The notes below the pieces were generated by a model. The model worked only from the letters and a program-made list of their open reading frames with translations. It searched no databases and had not been told where the DNA came from. A program made the position numbers and the translations under genes. From Aegilops tauschii subsp. strangulata (Eukaryota; Streptophyta; Magnoliopsida; Poales; Poaceae), in assembly GCF_002575655.3 (NCBI RefSeq), contig NC_053035.3, positions 89,801,322-89,865,321 on the forward strand: DNA of 64,000 nt. Reading direction: 5' to 3'. This document shows, piece by piece, positions 1-10,710 of the stretch. How positions within the stretch are numbered: the first letter of the stretch is position 1; each line of letters starts with the position of its first letter.

Positions 1-1527
1 CAATGCACGGTACCGAAGAGGCTAGCAATGATGGAAAGGTAAGAGTGCATATAATCCATGGACTCAAAATTAGTCATAAAGAACTCACATACTTATTGCA
101 AAAATCTACAAGTCATCAAAAACCAAGCACTACGCGCATGCTCCTAGGGGGCTAGATTGGTAGGAAAATACCATCGCTCGTCCCCGACCGCCACTCATAA
201 AGTGGACAATCAAAGAACACCTCATGTTTCAAATTTGTTACATAACGTTTACCATACGTGCATGCTACGAGACTTGCAAACTTCAACACAATTATTTCTC
301 AAATTCACAACTACTCAACTAGCACAACTTTGATATCACTACCTCCACATCTCAAAACAGTCATCAAGCATCAAACTTCTCTTAGCAGTCAGCACACTCA
401 TAAGAATATTTTTTGCTAGTCTTGAATACCTAACATATTAAGATCAATTCCTAATTTAAACAAATTACCATGCTGTTTAAGACTCTCAAAATAATATAAG
501 TGAAGCATGAGAGAATAAAAGTTTCTATAAAACAAAACCACCGCCATGCTCTAAAAGATATAAGTGAAGCACTAGAGCAAAAACTATATAGCTCAAAAGA
601 TATAAGTGAAGCGCATAGAGTATTCTAATAAATTCCGAATCATGTGCGTCTCTCTCAAAAGGTGTGTACAGCAAATATGATTGTGGTAAACTAAAAAGCA
701 AAGACTCGAATAATACAAGACGCTCCAAGCAAAACACATATCATGTGGTGAATAAAAATATAGCCCCAAGTAAAGTTACCGATGGAAGTAGACGAAAGAG
801 GGGATGCCTTCCGGGGCATCCCCAAGCTTTGGCTTTTTGGTGTCCTTAGATTATCTTGGGGTGCCATGGGCATCCCCAATCTTAGGCTCTTGCCACTCCT
901 TGTTCCATAATCCATCAAATCTTTTACCCAAAAATTGAAAACTTCACAACACAAAACTTAACAGAAAATCTCGTGAGCTCTGTTAGCGAAAGAACACAAA
1001 ACACCACTTCAAGGTACAGTAATGAACTCGTTCTTTATTTATATTGGTGTTAAACCAACTGTATTCCAACTTCTCTATGGTTTATAAACTATTTTACTAG
1101 CCATAGATTCATCAAAATAAGCAAACAACACACGAAAAACAGAATCTGTCAAAAACAGAACAGTCTGTAGTAATCTGTAACTAACGCAAACTTCTGGAAC
1201 TCCAAAATTTCAGCCAAAATAGGAAGACCTAGAAAATTTGTTTATTGATCAGCAGCAATTGGAATCAATATTTAATCACGTTCTGGTGATTTTTAACAAT
1301 TATTTGCGTGAACAGAAAGTTTCTGGAATTTTCAGCAAGATCAAATAACTATCATCCAAGAAGATCCTATAGGTTTAACTTGGCACAAACACTAATTAAA
1401 ACATAAAAACACATCTAACCAGAGGCTAGATCAAATATTTATTCCTCAACATAAGAAAAAAGCAAAAAAAAAACTAAAAATAAAATTGGGTTGCCTCCCA
1501 ACAAGCGCTATCGTTTAACGCCCCTAG
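1..1527 (-). other. 3' noncoding region of element A
   Basis: No gene is supported here. The stretch is the reverse-complement counterpart of the noncoding region of element B at about 36.6-38.1 kb. The shared landmarks are the paired purine/pyrimidine blocks near 800-880 (GCTTGGGGATGC-like), the repeated ATATAAGTGAAGC motifs at 540-620, and the sequence just after the protease stop. Short open frames here are chance frames. Confidence 0.75.
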
Positions 1528-3629
1528 CTAGGCATAAAAGCAAGGAGAAATCTTGGTATTGCCATCTTTGGTAGGCAATCCATAAGTGGCTCTCATAATA
1601 GATTCATAAGTTAATTTTATTTTCTTTCTACGGAAGTGTTCCATGCCTTTCCTTAACGGAAATTGGAATCTAATATTCCCTTCATTCATATCAATAATTG
1701 CACCAATCGTTCTAAGGAAAGGTCTACCAAGAATAATAGGACATGAAGGATCTATATCAAGAACAATAAAATCTACGGGCACATAATTCCTATTTGCAAT
1801 AATAAGAACATCATTAATTCTTCCCATAGGTTTCTTAATGGTGGAATCCGCAAGTTGCAAGTTTAGAGAGCAATCATCAAAATCACGGAAACCTAGCAAA
1901 TCACACAAAGTTTTTGGAATCGTGGAAACACTAGCACCCAAATCACACAAAGCATAGCATTCATGATCTTTAATTTTAATTTTAATAGTAGGTTCCCACT
2001 CATCATAAAGTTTTCTAGGGATAGAAACTTCCAACTCAAGTTTTTCTTCATAAGATTGCATCAAAGCATCAACGATATGTTTAGTGAAAGCTTTATGTTG
2101 ACTATAAGCATGTGGAGAATTTAGCACGGATTGCAACAAGGAAATACAATCTATCAAAGAGCAATTATCATAATTAAATTTCTTGAAATCCAAAATAGTG
2201 GGTTCAATAATATCTAGAGTTTTGATCTCTTCAATCCCACTTTTACCAATTTTTCATCAAGATCTAAAAACTCCGAATTTTTGGAACGCCTTCTAGGTAA
2301 AGGTGGATCATATTCAGTCCCATCATTATCAAGATTCATATTGCAAAACAAAGATTTAATAGGGGACACATCAATAACTTTTAGATCTTCATCTTTATTT
2401 TCATAGAAACTAGAAGAACACGCTTTCACAAAACAATCTTTCTTAGCACGCATCCTAGCGGTTCTTTCTTTGCACTCATCAATGGAAATTCTCATGGCTT
2501 TGAGAGTATCATTAATATCATGCTGAGGAGGAATAGATCTAATTAAGTTTCAAAGAATCAACATCAAGAGAAATTCTATTAACGTTCCTAGCCAATTCAT
2601 CAACTTTAAGCAATTTTTCTTCAAGCAGAGCATTGAAATTCTTTTGCGAATTCATAAACTCATTAATACTAGTCTTAAATTCAGAGGGCATCTTATTAAA
2701 ATTTCCATAAGAATATTTGTAGGAATTACCATAATTATTAGAGGAATTACTAGGATACGGTCTAGGATTAAAGTTTCATCTATACGCGTTGTTACCAAAA
2801 TTATTCCTACCAACAAAATTCACATCCATAGATTCATTATTATTCTCAATCAAAGTAGACAAAGGCATATAATTAGGTTCAGAAGAAACACTTTTAGTAG
2901 CAAATAATTTCATAAGTTCATCCATCTTTCCATTCAAAACATTAATTTCTTCTATCGCATGCACCTTTTTATTAGTAGATCTTTCGGTGTGCCATTGAGA
3001 ATAATTAACCATAATGTTATCTAGGAGTTTAGTAGCTTCTCCTAAAGTGATTTCCATAAAAGTGCCTCCCGTGGCCGAATCTAAAAGATTTCTAGAAGCA
3101 AAATTCAATCCGGCATAAATTTTTTGTATAATCATCCACAAATTCAAACCATGTGTAGGGCAATTACGTATCATTAATTTCATCCTCTCCCAAGCTCGTG
3201 CAACATGTTCATGATCAAGTTGCTTAAAATTCATAATATCATTTCTAAGAGAGATGATCTTCGCAGGAGGAAAATACTTAGAGATAAAAGCATCTTTGCA
3301 CTTATTCCAAGAATCAATACTTTTTAGGCAAAGACGAAAACCAAGCTTTAGCACGATCTCTAAGCGAAAAAGGAAATAGCTTCAATTTAACAATATCATT
3401 GTCCACATCTTTCTTCTTTTGCATATCACACAAATCAACGAAGCTATTTAGATGGGTAGCGGCATCTTCACTAGGAAGGCCGGCGAATTGATCTTTCATG
3501 ACAAGATTCAACAAAGCAGCATTAATTTCACAAGTTTCAGTATCGGTAAGGAGCAATCGGAGTGCTAAGAAAATCATTGTTGTTGGTATTGGTAAAGTCA
3601 CACAATTTAGTATTATCTTGAGCCATCAT
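1528..3629 (-). pseudogene. gag-protease of element A, frameshifted
   Basis: The start is one of two adjacent ATGs (3629, 3626). Reading leftward, an N-terminal stretch leads into a Ty3 capsid region (about 3540-2780) with typical motifs such as LKLFPFSLRDRAKAWF and LRNDIMNFKQLDHE, then a charged linker, and finally an aspartic protease with CDLGAS near 1940 and ILGRPFL near 1735. The protease ends at 1528. The reading frame breaks near 3540, 3330, 2770, 2520 and 2210, so no full polyprotein can be made. In this family gag forms the virus-like particle and the protease matures it. The D-L-G active site, in place of D-T-G, is usual for Athila-type proteases. Element F has a similar gene; element B has the same protease but a different N-terminal half. 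Confidence 0.8.
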
Positions 3630-3817
3630 GACAAGCAAGCAATCCAACACACGAGCAAACAAGAAGCGAGCGAAAAAGAGGCAAACAGAAAAGAGAGGGC
3701 GAATAAAACGGCAAGGGTGAAGGGGGGAGAGGAAAACGAGAGGCAAATGGCACATAATGTAATGCGGGAGATAAGGGTTTGTGATGGGTACTTGGTATGT
3801 TGACTTTTGCGTAGACT

Positions 3818-3903
3818 CCCCGGCAACGGCGCCAGAAATGGCTCATTCTCGGGAGTCCAAATATTGACTTGACTTTGCGTAAGCCTCCCCGGCAGCGGCG
3901 CCA
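3818..3903 (-). other. Duplicated primer-binding site of element A (tRNA-Asp type)
   Basis: Two copies of the 17-base complement of a plant tRNA-Asp 3' end occur at 3818-3834 (exact) and 3887-3903 (one A to G change), 69 bp apart. About 20 flanking bases are also repeated. The outer copy, 3887-3903, lies 11 bp inside the LTR, the same spacing as in B, C and F, so it is the positional PBS. The inner copy is extra. Elements B, C and F each have one copy. Confidence 0.8.
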
Positions 3904-3914
3904 GAAATCCTTCT

Positions 3915-5485
3915 TGCTACCTCTTGAGCACTGCGTTGGTTTTCCATTGAAGAGGAAAGGGTGATGCAGTAAAGTAGCGTAAGTATTTCCCTCAGTTTTT
4001 GAGAACCAAGGTATCAATCCAGTAGGAGACCACGCACGAGTCCCTCGCACCTACACAAACAAATAAATCCTCGCAACCAATGCAATAAAGGGGTTGTCAA
4101 TCCCTTCACGGTCACTTACGAGAGTGAGAACTGATAGATATGATAAGATAATATTTTTGGTATTTTTATGATAAAGATGCAAAGTAAAATAAAAGGCAAT
4201 AAAAATAGCTAAGTGTTGGAAGATTAACATGATGGAAGATAGACTCGGGGGCCATAGGTTTCACTAGTGGCTTCTCTCGAGAGCATAAATATTACGGTGG
4301 GTGAACAAATTACTGTTGAGCAATTGACAGAATTGAGCATAGTTATGAGAATATCTAGGTATGATCATGTATATAGGCATCACGGCCGTGACAAGTAGAC
4401 CGACTCCTGCCTGCATCTACTACTATTACTCCACACATCGACCGCTATCCAGCATGCATCTAGAGTATTAAGTTCATAAGAACAGAGTAACGCTTTAAGT
4501 AAAATGACATGATGTAGAGGGATAAACTCATGCAATATGATATAAACCCCATCTTGTTATCCTCGATGTCAACAATACAATACGTGCCTTGCTGCCCCTA
4601 CTGTCACTTGGAAAGGACACCGCAAGATTGAACCCAAAGCTAAGCACTTCTCCCATTGCAAGAAAGATCAATCTAGTAGGCCAAACCAAACTGATAATTC
4701 GAAGAGACATGCAAAGATAACCAATCATACATAAAAGAATTCAGAGAAGATTCAAATATTGTTCATAGATAAACTTGATCATAAACCCACAATTCATCGG
4801 TCTCAACAAACACACCGCAAAAGAAGATTACATCGAATAGATCTCCACGAGAATCGTGGAGAACTTTGTATTGAGATCAGAAGAGAGAGAAGAAGCCATC
4901 TAGCTAATAACTATGGACCCGAAGGTCTGAGGTAAATTACTCACACATCATCGGAGAGGCTATGGTTAAGATGTAGAAGCCCTCCATGATCGATGCCCCC
5001 TCCGGCGGAGCTTCGAAAAAGGCCCCAAGATGGGATCTCACGGGTATAGAAGGTTGCGGCGGTGGAATTAGGTTTTTGGCTCCCTCTCTGGTAGTTTGGG
5101 GATACGCAGGTATATATAGGAGGAAGAAGTACGTCGGTGGAGCAACGTGGGGCCCATGAGGGTGGAGGGCGCGCCCAGGGGGGAGGCACGCCCCCTACCT
5201 CGGGCCTTCCTGGTTGATGTCTTGACGTAGGGTCCAAGTCCTCTGGATCACATTCGTTCCAAAAATCACGTTCCCGAAGGTTTCATTCCGTTTGGACTCG
5301 GTTTGATATTCTTTTTCTGCGGAACTCTGAAATAGGCAAAAAACAGCAATTCTGGGCTGGGCCTCCGGTTAATAGGTTAGTCCCAAAAATAATATAAAAG
5401 TGTATAATAAAGCCCATTAATTTCCAAAATAGAATATAATATAGCATGGAACAATAAAAAATTTAGATACGTTCGAGACGTATCA
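3915..5485 (-). repeat. 5' LTR of element A
   Basis: This is a 1571-bp LTR homologous to the two LTRs of element B and the partial LTR of element F. It opens with TGATACGTCTCGAACGTATC on the minus strand and ends in CA at 3915. A TATATATA box lies at 5111-5118 on the minus strand, next to a GC-rich block (5150-5200), and is the likely promoter. Confidence 0.88.
5111..5118 (-). promoter_or_regulatory. TATA box of element A LTR
   Basis: TATATATA sits at the same place in the LTR as the TATA boxes of element B (34014 and 39790). Assigned by position and sequence only. Confidence 0.5.
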
Positions 5486-6511
5486 GGCTGAGGGTTTGTA
5501 CCAGTAGCTATGTGTTTGATCTCTCTCTCTCTCTCTCATGATCTATATCATGGGCTTTGTTAATATAGTCTGATCATATGATGTTTCTCCCCTCTATACA
5601 CTGGTTGTGATGAATTGAATCTTTACCCTTTGAAGTTTTGTCTTGTCGGATTGAATATTCAGATATGAGAACACATGATATATGCTTGCGGTGTGAATAC
5701 TTGAGGTGACAATGAGGTATCATATTGATTCACTTGATATATGTTATGGCATTCAACTCGCGGATTCCCGCGGTGATATTGGGGTAATCTATGCATAGGG
5801 GTTGATGCATGTTTTTATTATCTTTTCTCCGATAGAAACTTTGGGGTCCCCTTGTAGTTCCTTGTGTGGATTGAGTTTTATGAATATGAATTTGCTTTGG
5901 TGATATTCTAGTATGAACTCTAGGATAGATCGAATGGAAAAAATAGCTTTGTGTTATTTTAGTACGAACTCTTGAATAGATTCAACGGAAAGAATAGCTT
6001 CGAGGAGGTTTCATTCCCTACAAACCTTCGTTCTCTGCTAATAGGAACTCGGGAGTGATTCTTTGTTACACTTTGAGGGATAATCATATGATCCAACTAT
6101 GTTAGCATTGTTGAGAGTTTGCACTAGTGAAAGTACGGACCCTAGGCCTTGTTTCTAAGCACTGCAATACCGTTTTTGTGCCTATTTACTATTTGCTACC
6201 TTGATGTTTTTATTTATTAATATTATAAAAATATATTTCTACCATCATTACTACACTTTTATCACCATCTCTTCGCCGAACTAGTGCACCTATACAAATT
6301 GCCATTATATTGGGTGTGTTTGGGACACAAGAGACTTTTTATAATTTGGTTGCAGGGTTGTTTGAGAGAGAGACCATCTTCATCCTACGGCTCCCACGGA
6401 TTGATAAACCTTAGGTCATCCACTTGAGGGGAAATTGCTACTGTCCTACAAAACTCTGCGCTTAGAGGCCCAACACGTGTCTACAAGAATAAAGTTGCAT
6501 AGTAGACATCA
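5486..6511 (+). mobile_element. Element D: 3' portion of an LTR, split by element A
   Basis: This unrelated LTR-like sequence is AT-rich, has a (CT)n run near 5520-5537, and ends in ...GTAGTAGACATCA at 6511. The next bases (6512 onward) resume the RNase H coding strand of element C, so 6511/6512 is an insertion junction. No primer-binding site follows, so this is the outer end of a 3' LTR or of a solo LTR in plus orientation. The rest of D lies left of element A, outside the window. Predicted TSD AAGGT (6512-6516). No coding region is seen. Assignment to a named family is not secure. Confidence 0.6.
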
Positions 6512-7655
6512 AAGGTCTAAATTTATCACAAGCAAACACCACCGCTAAGAATTGTTTTTCTATAGTAGCATAGTTTCGTTGAGCATTGTCTAGAGTTTTA
6601 CTAGAATAATGAATAACATTCAATTTCTTATCAACTCTTTGTCCTAGAACAACACCAACAGCGTAATCACTGGCATCACATATAATTTCAAAAGGCAAGT
6701 TCCAATCAGTTGGTTGAACAATAGGTGCAGAAATTAAGGCTTTCTTTAGTGTTTCAAAGGCTTCTAAACAATCATCATCAAAAACAAAAGGAATATCCTT
6801 TTGCAAAAGACTCGTAAGAGGCCTAGAAATTTTAGAAAAGTCTTTGATAAATCTCCTATAGAAACCAACATGACCTAATAAACTACTAATACCTTTTATA
6901 TCTTTAGGACATGGCATTTTATCAATTGCATCAGCCTTAGCTTGGTCCACTTCAATACCTCTTTCAGAAATTTTATGACCCAAGACAATGCCTTCATTAA
7001 CCATAAAGTGGCACTTCTCCCAATTCAAGACAAGATTTGTTTGTCCACATCTCTGCAAAACTCGATCAAGATTGCTTAAACAATCATCAAAATACTTCCC
7101 ATAAACAGAGAAATCGTCCATGAAAACCTCAACAATCTTCTCACAAAAGTCAGAGAATATAGCAGCCATACATCTTTGAGAGGTAGCAGGTGCATTACAT
7201 AAACCAAAAGGCATACGTCTATAAGCATAGGTCCCAAAAGGACAAGTAAAAGTTGTCTTTTCTTGATCAGGTTGAGAAACAGGTATTTGTGAAAACCCAG
7301 AATATCCATCAAGGAAGCAAAAGTGTGTGTGCTTAGATAATCTTTCAAGCATTTGATCAATAGAAGGCAGAGGGTAATGATCTTTTCTAGTTGCTTTGTT
7401 TAATTTTCTAAAATCAATTACCATTCTATAGCCTCTAACAATTCTTTGTGGAATGAGTTCATTCTTGTCATTAGGAACAACCACCTGATTGGAACACAAT
7501 GAACAATACTTACCCATCTACTATCAGCTATGGGATAGATTATACCTGCTTCCAGAAGTTTTAATATTTCCGTTCTTACCACTTCTTTCATCTTCGGATT
7601 TAACCGACGTTGGTGATCAACAACGGGTTTAGCATCAGGTTCCATATTAATTTTG
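6512..7655 (-). pseudogene. Reverse transcriptase-RNase H of element C, truncated by D
   Basis: The main open stretch, 7517 down to about 6512, translates to a Ty3-type RT: VIDFRKLN, YPLPSIDQ, then the catalytic FMDDFSVYG at about residues 132-140, and the RNase H start with CDASDYAVG near residue 280 and TIEKQFLAVV near 318. FMDDFSVYG is typical of the Athila branch. The upstream part (7645-7520, with EAGIIYPIADSRWVS) is in another frame, so a small deletion near 7500 breaks the gene. The last residues encoded before 7517 minus about 1000 bp come from the inserted LTR of D and are not part of the enzyme. The enzyme would have copied element RNA to DNA in the particle. Confidence 0.88.
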
Positions 7656-7699
7656 TGCTAACATAGAGTGGGACTAATGCCCTTTAAATCATCAAGAGT

Positions 7700-9559
7700 A
7701 TATCCAATAGCAGCTCGGTGCTTCCTTAGAACTTTCAATAATGTTTCTTCTTCATGTTCTAAAAGGTTAGCACTAATAATAACATGATATATCTTCTTTT
7801 AATCAAGATAAGCATATTTCAAAGTGTCTGGCAATTGTTTTAATTCAAACACAGGATCTTATCTATTTCATTTATTTCATGCATATGTGAATCATTTTCA
7901 TGGTCAAGCAAATATTGTTCTAGTGGATCAGTAGGAGGCACAGCAATAGAAGCAAGACCAATTAATTCATCTTTACTAGGCAATTCTTTTTCATGAAGTT
8001 TTATACTAAACTCGGAAAAATTAAACTCATGAGACTCATCGCCAAAACTAACACCGACAGTTTGTTTCTCACAATCTATTCTAGCATTAACGGTGTTCAA
8101 GAAAGGTCTACCAAAGATAATGGGACAAAAGTCATCTTGTGGGCAACCAAGAAGAAAGAAAATCGGTAGAGTATTTTATTTTCCCACACAAGACATCAAC
8201 ATCTCTAACAATCCCAATTGGTGATATAGTGTCTCTATTAGCATGTTTAATAGTAACATCTATGTCTTCTATCTTTGCGGGTGCTATGTCATTCGTAATT
8301 TCTTGATATAAGGTGTAAGGAATAGCACTCAGACTAGCACCTATGTCACATAAACCATGATAACAGTGATTTCCTATTTTAACTGAGATGACAGGCATGC
8401 CAACAACAGGTCTGTGTTTATCCTTTTTATCAGGTTTGGAAATTCTAGCAGCTTCTTCGCAGAAGTAAATAACATGCCCATCCATATCTTCTTCCAAGAG
8501 ATCTTTAACCATAGCAATACTAGGTTCTAATTTAATTTGTTCATCAGGTTTAGGTGTCCTAATATAGCTTTTGTTAACCATAGTTGAAACTTTAGCATAT
8601 TCCTTTATCCTAACAGGAAAAGGTGGTTTCTCAATATAAGCAGAAGGAACACCTAGATCAACATTATAAAGTATAGTTTCTTCTTTAACTGGTATCGGTT
8701 CTTTAATTTCTTCTTTAATAGGTGGGTGATATTTAAACCACTTCTCTTTAGAGAGTTCAACATGAGTAGTAAATGATTCACAAAAGGAAGCTACTATCTC
8801 AGAGTCAAGTCCATATTTAGTGCTAAACTTTTGAAAAGCATCGGTATCCATAAAAGATTTAACACAATCATACTTAAGCTTAATACCTGACTCTTTACCT
8901 TCGTCGAGTTCCCAATCTTCAGAGTTGCGTTTCATTATTTCCAAAAGATCCCACCGGAATTCAATAGTCTTCTTCATAAAAGAACCAGCACAAGAAGTAT
9001 TAAGCATGGTTTGATCATTACGAGAAAGTCAAGCATAAAAGTTCTGAATAATAATTTCTCTTGAGAGCTCATGATTGTGGCATGAATATAACATTGACTT
9101 AAGCCTCCCCCAAGCTAGAGCGATACTTTCTCCTTCACGAGGTCAAAAATTATATATATAATTCCGATCACGATGAACTAGATGCATAGGATAAAAAATT
9201 GGTGGAACTCCAATTTCAATCGATTCCAATTCCAAGATCCAATATCATCGCATAGCCTATACCATGCCAATGCTTTTCCCTTCAAAGATAAAGGGAAAAC
9301 CTTTTTCATAACTTCATCTCCAGGTAAACCTGCAAGCTTAAACAATCCACAAATTTGTTCTACATATGTCAAGTGCATATCAGGATGTTCGGTTCCATCT
9401 CCTGCATATATAAGGATTAGCTAGCAGTTGTTCTATCCTTCCCGAAGGAATTTAATATTCAATATTTTCAGTAGGTGCAGTAGGTTGATTGGTAGCTAAT
9501 TGTGGTTTCGGACAAGGTGAAGATACCCCGAACAAACCCCTCAAAGGATTGTTTTCCAT
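7700..9559 (-). pseudogene. gag-protease of element C, degraded
   Basis: A start ATG at 9559 opens a short N-terminus (MENNPLRGLFGV) that meets a stop at 9452-9454. Capsid-type sequence follows at 9378-9178 (PLSLKGKALAWY), then, after a frame change, a long stretch 9007-8132 with SGIKLKYDCVKSFMDTDAF and the protease motif CDIGASLSAIPYTLY near 8345. A further frameshift separates this from 8100-7840, which carries the post-protease linker (ELPSKDELIGLASI). Function in the family: particle formation and polyprotein cleavage. The gene has at least one nonsense change and two or more frameshifts. Confidence 0.8.
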
Positions 9560-9623
9560 AGTAACAAGTGACAATAAATTTCAGCACACTATATAAATGT
9601 TTCCTTACAAAAGGCGCTTCACT

Positions 9624-9640
9624 CCCCGGCAACGGGGCCA
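9624..9640 (-). other. Primer-binding site of element C
   Basis: This 17-base site complements the 3' end of tRNA-Asp with one mismatch (GGGGCC for GGCGCC). It lies 11 bp from the LTR end, as in elements A, B and F. Confidence 0.8.
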
Positions 9641-9651
9641 AAAAATAGCCT

Positions 9652-10710
9652 TGATGACCCACAAGTATAGGGGATCAATTGTACCTCTTTTCGATAAGTA
9701 AGAGTGTCGAACCCAACGAGGAGCAGAAGGAAATGACAAGTAGTTTTCAGTAAGGTAATGTCTGCAAGTGTTGAAATTGTAAGTAGCAGAGTAGTTTGAT
9801 AGCAAGATAATTTGTAACGAGCAAGTAACGGTAGTAGTAGAAAAATTGCAGCAAGGTAGCCCAATCCTTTTGAGGCAAAGGACAGGCCAAAACGGTCTCT
9901 TATGATAAGCAAAGCGTTCTTGAGGGTACACGGGAATCTCATCTAGTCACTTTCACCATGTTGGTTCGATTTGTGTTCGCTACTTTGATAATTTGATATG
10001 TGGGTGGACCGATGCTTAGGTGTTGTTCTTACTTGAACAAACCTACTACTTATGATTAACCCTCCCGCAAGCATCCACAACTATGAGAAAAGTATTAAGA
10101 ATAAATTCTAACCGTAGCATTAAACTTTTGGATCCAATCGGTCCCTTACGGAATAGCGCATAAACTGGGGTTTAAGCTTTTGTCACTCTCACAACCCATC
10201 ATCTAATTGCTACTCCACAATGCATTCCGTTAGGCCCAAGTATGGTGAAGTGTCCTGTAGTCGACGTTCACATGACACCACTAAGGGAATCACAACATAC
10301 ATACTATCAAAATATCGAACACATATCAAATTCACATGATTACTTGCAACATGATTTCTCCCGTGACCTCAAGAACAAAAGTAACTACTCACAAATGATA
10401 ATCAGGCTCAAGATCAGAGGGGTATTAAATAGCATATTGGATCTGAACATATAAACTTCCACCAAATAAACCATATAGTAATCAACTACAAGATGTAATC
10501 AACACTACTAGTCACCCACAAGCACCAATCTATAGTTCCGGTAACAAGATTGAACACAAGAGATGAACTAGGGTTTGATATGGGATGGTGTTGTTGAAGA
10601 TGTTGATGGAGATTGCCCTCCCCAAGATGGGAGAGTTGTTGGTGATGATGATGACGATGATTTCCCCCTCCGGGAGGGAAGTTCCCCCGGCGGAATCGCT
10701 CCACTGGAGG
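9652..10710 (-). repeat. 5' LTR of element C, inner part
   Basis: Starts TGATGACCCACAAG at 9652 and runs to the insertion point of element E at 10710. Together with 21928-22388 it makes an LTR of about 1.5 kb. Open frames here (9605-9942, for example) are chance frames. Bases 10706-10710 (GGAGG) are the left TSD copy of element E. Confidence 0.82.

Larger units (their letters stand above)
1..5485 (-). mobile_element. Element A: Athila-type Ty3 LTR retrotransposon, gag-protease only, cut by window edge
   Basis: The complete 5' LTR lies at 3915-5485, followed leftward by a primer-binding region, gag, protease and a long noncoding 3' region that runs off the window at base 1. The LTR opens (minus strand) with TGATACGTCTCG and closes in CA. 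Sequence and gene order match elements B and F. The base 1 end corresponds to about 38.1 kb of element B, so roughly 1.3 kb of internal sequence plus the 3' LTR should lie to the left. No RT or integrase is seen after the protease; the full copy of B also lacks them, so this subgroup is probably non-autonomous. The element is inserted in an LTR of element D; the five bases right of the LTR (GGCTG, 5486-5490) are the predicted TSD, whose partner is outside the window. Confidence 0.85.

Noticed and set aside
3818..3903. tRNA-Asp gene fragments
   Set aside because: Only the 3' terminal 17 bases are matched, in the position of a primer-binding site; the rest of a tRNA is absent.
9605..9942. Two overlapping frames of about 107 codons
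   Set aside because: They cover the PBS and LTR of element C, with no protein similarity; they are shadows of LTR sequence.
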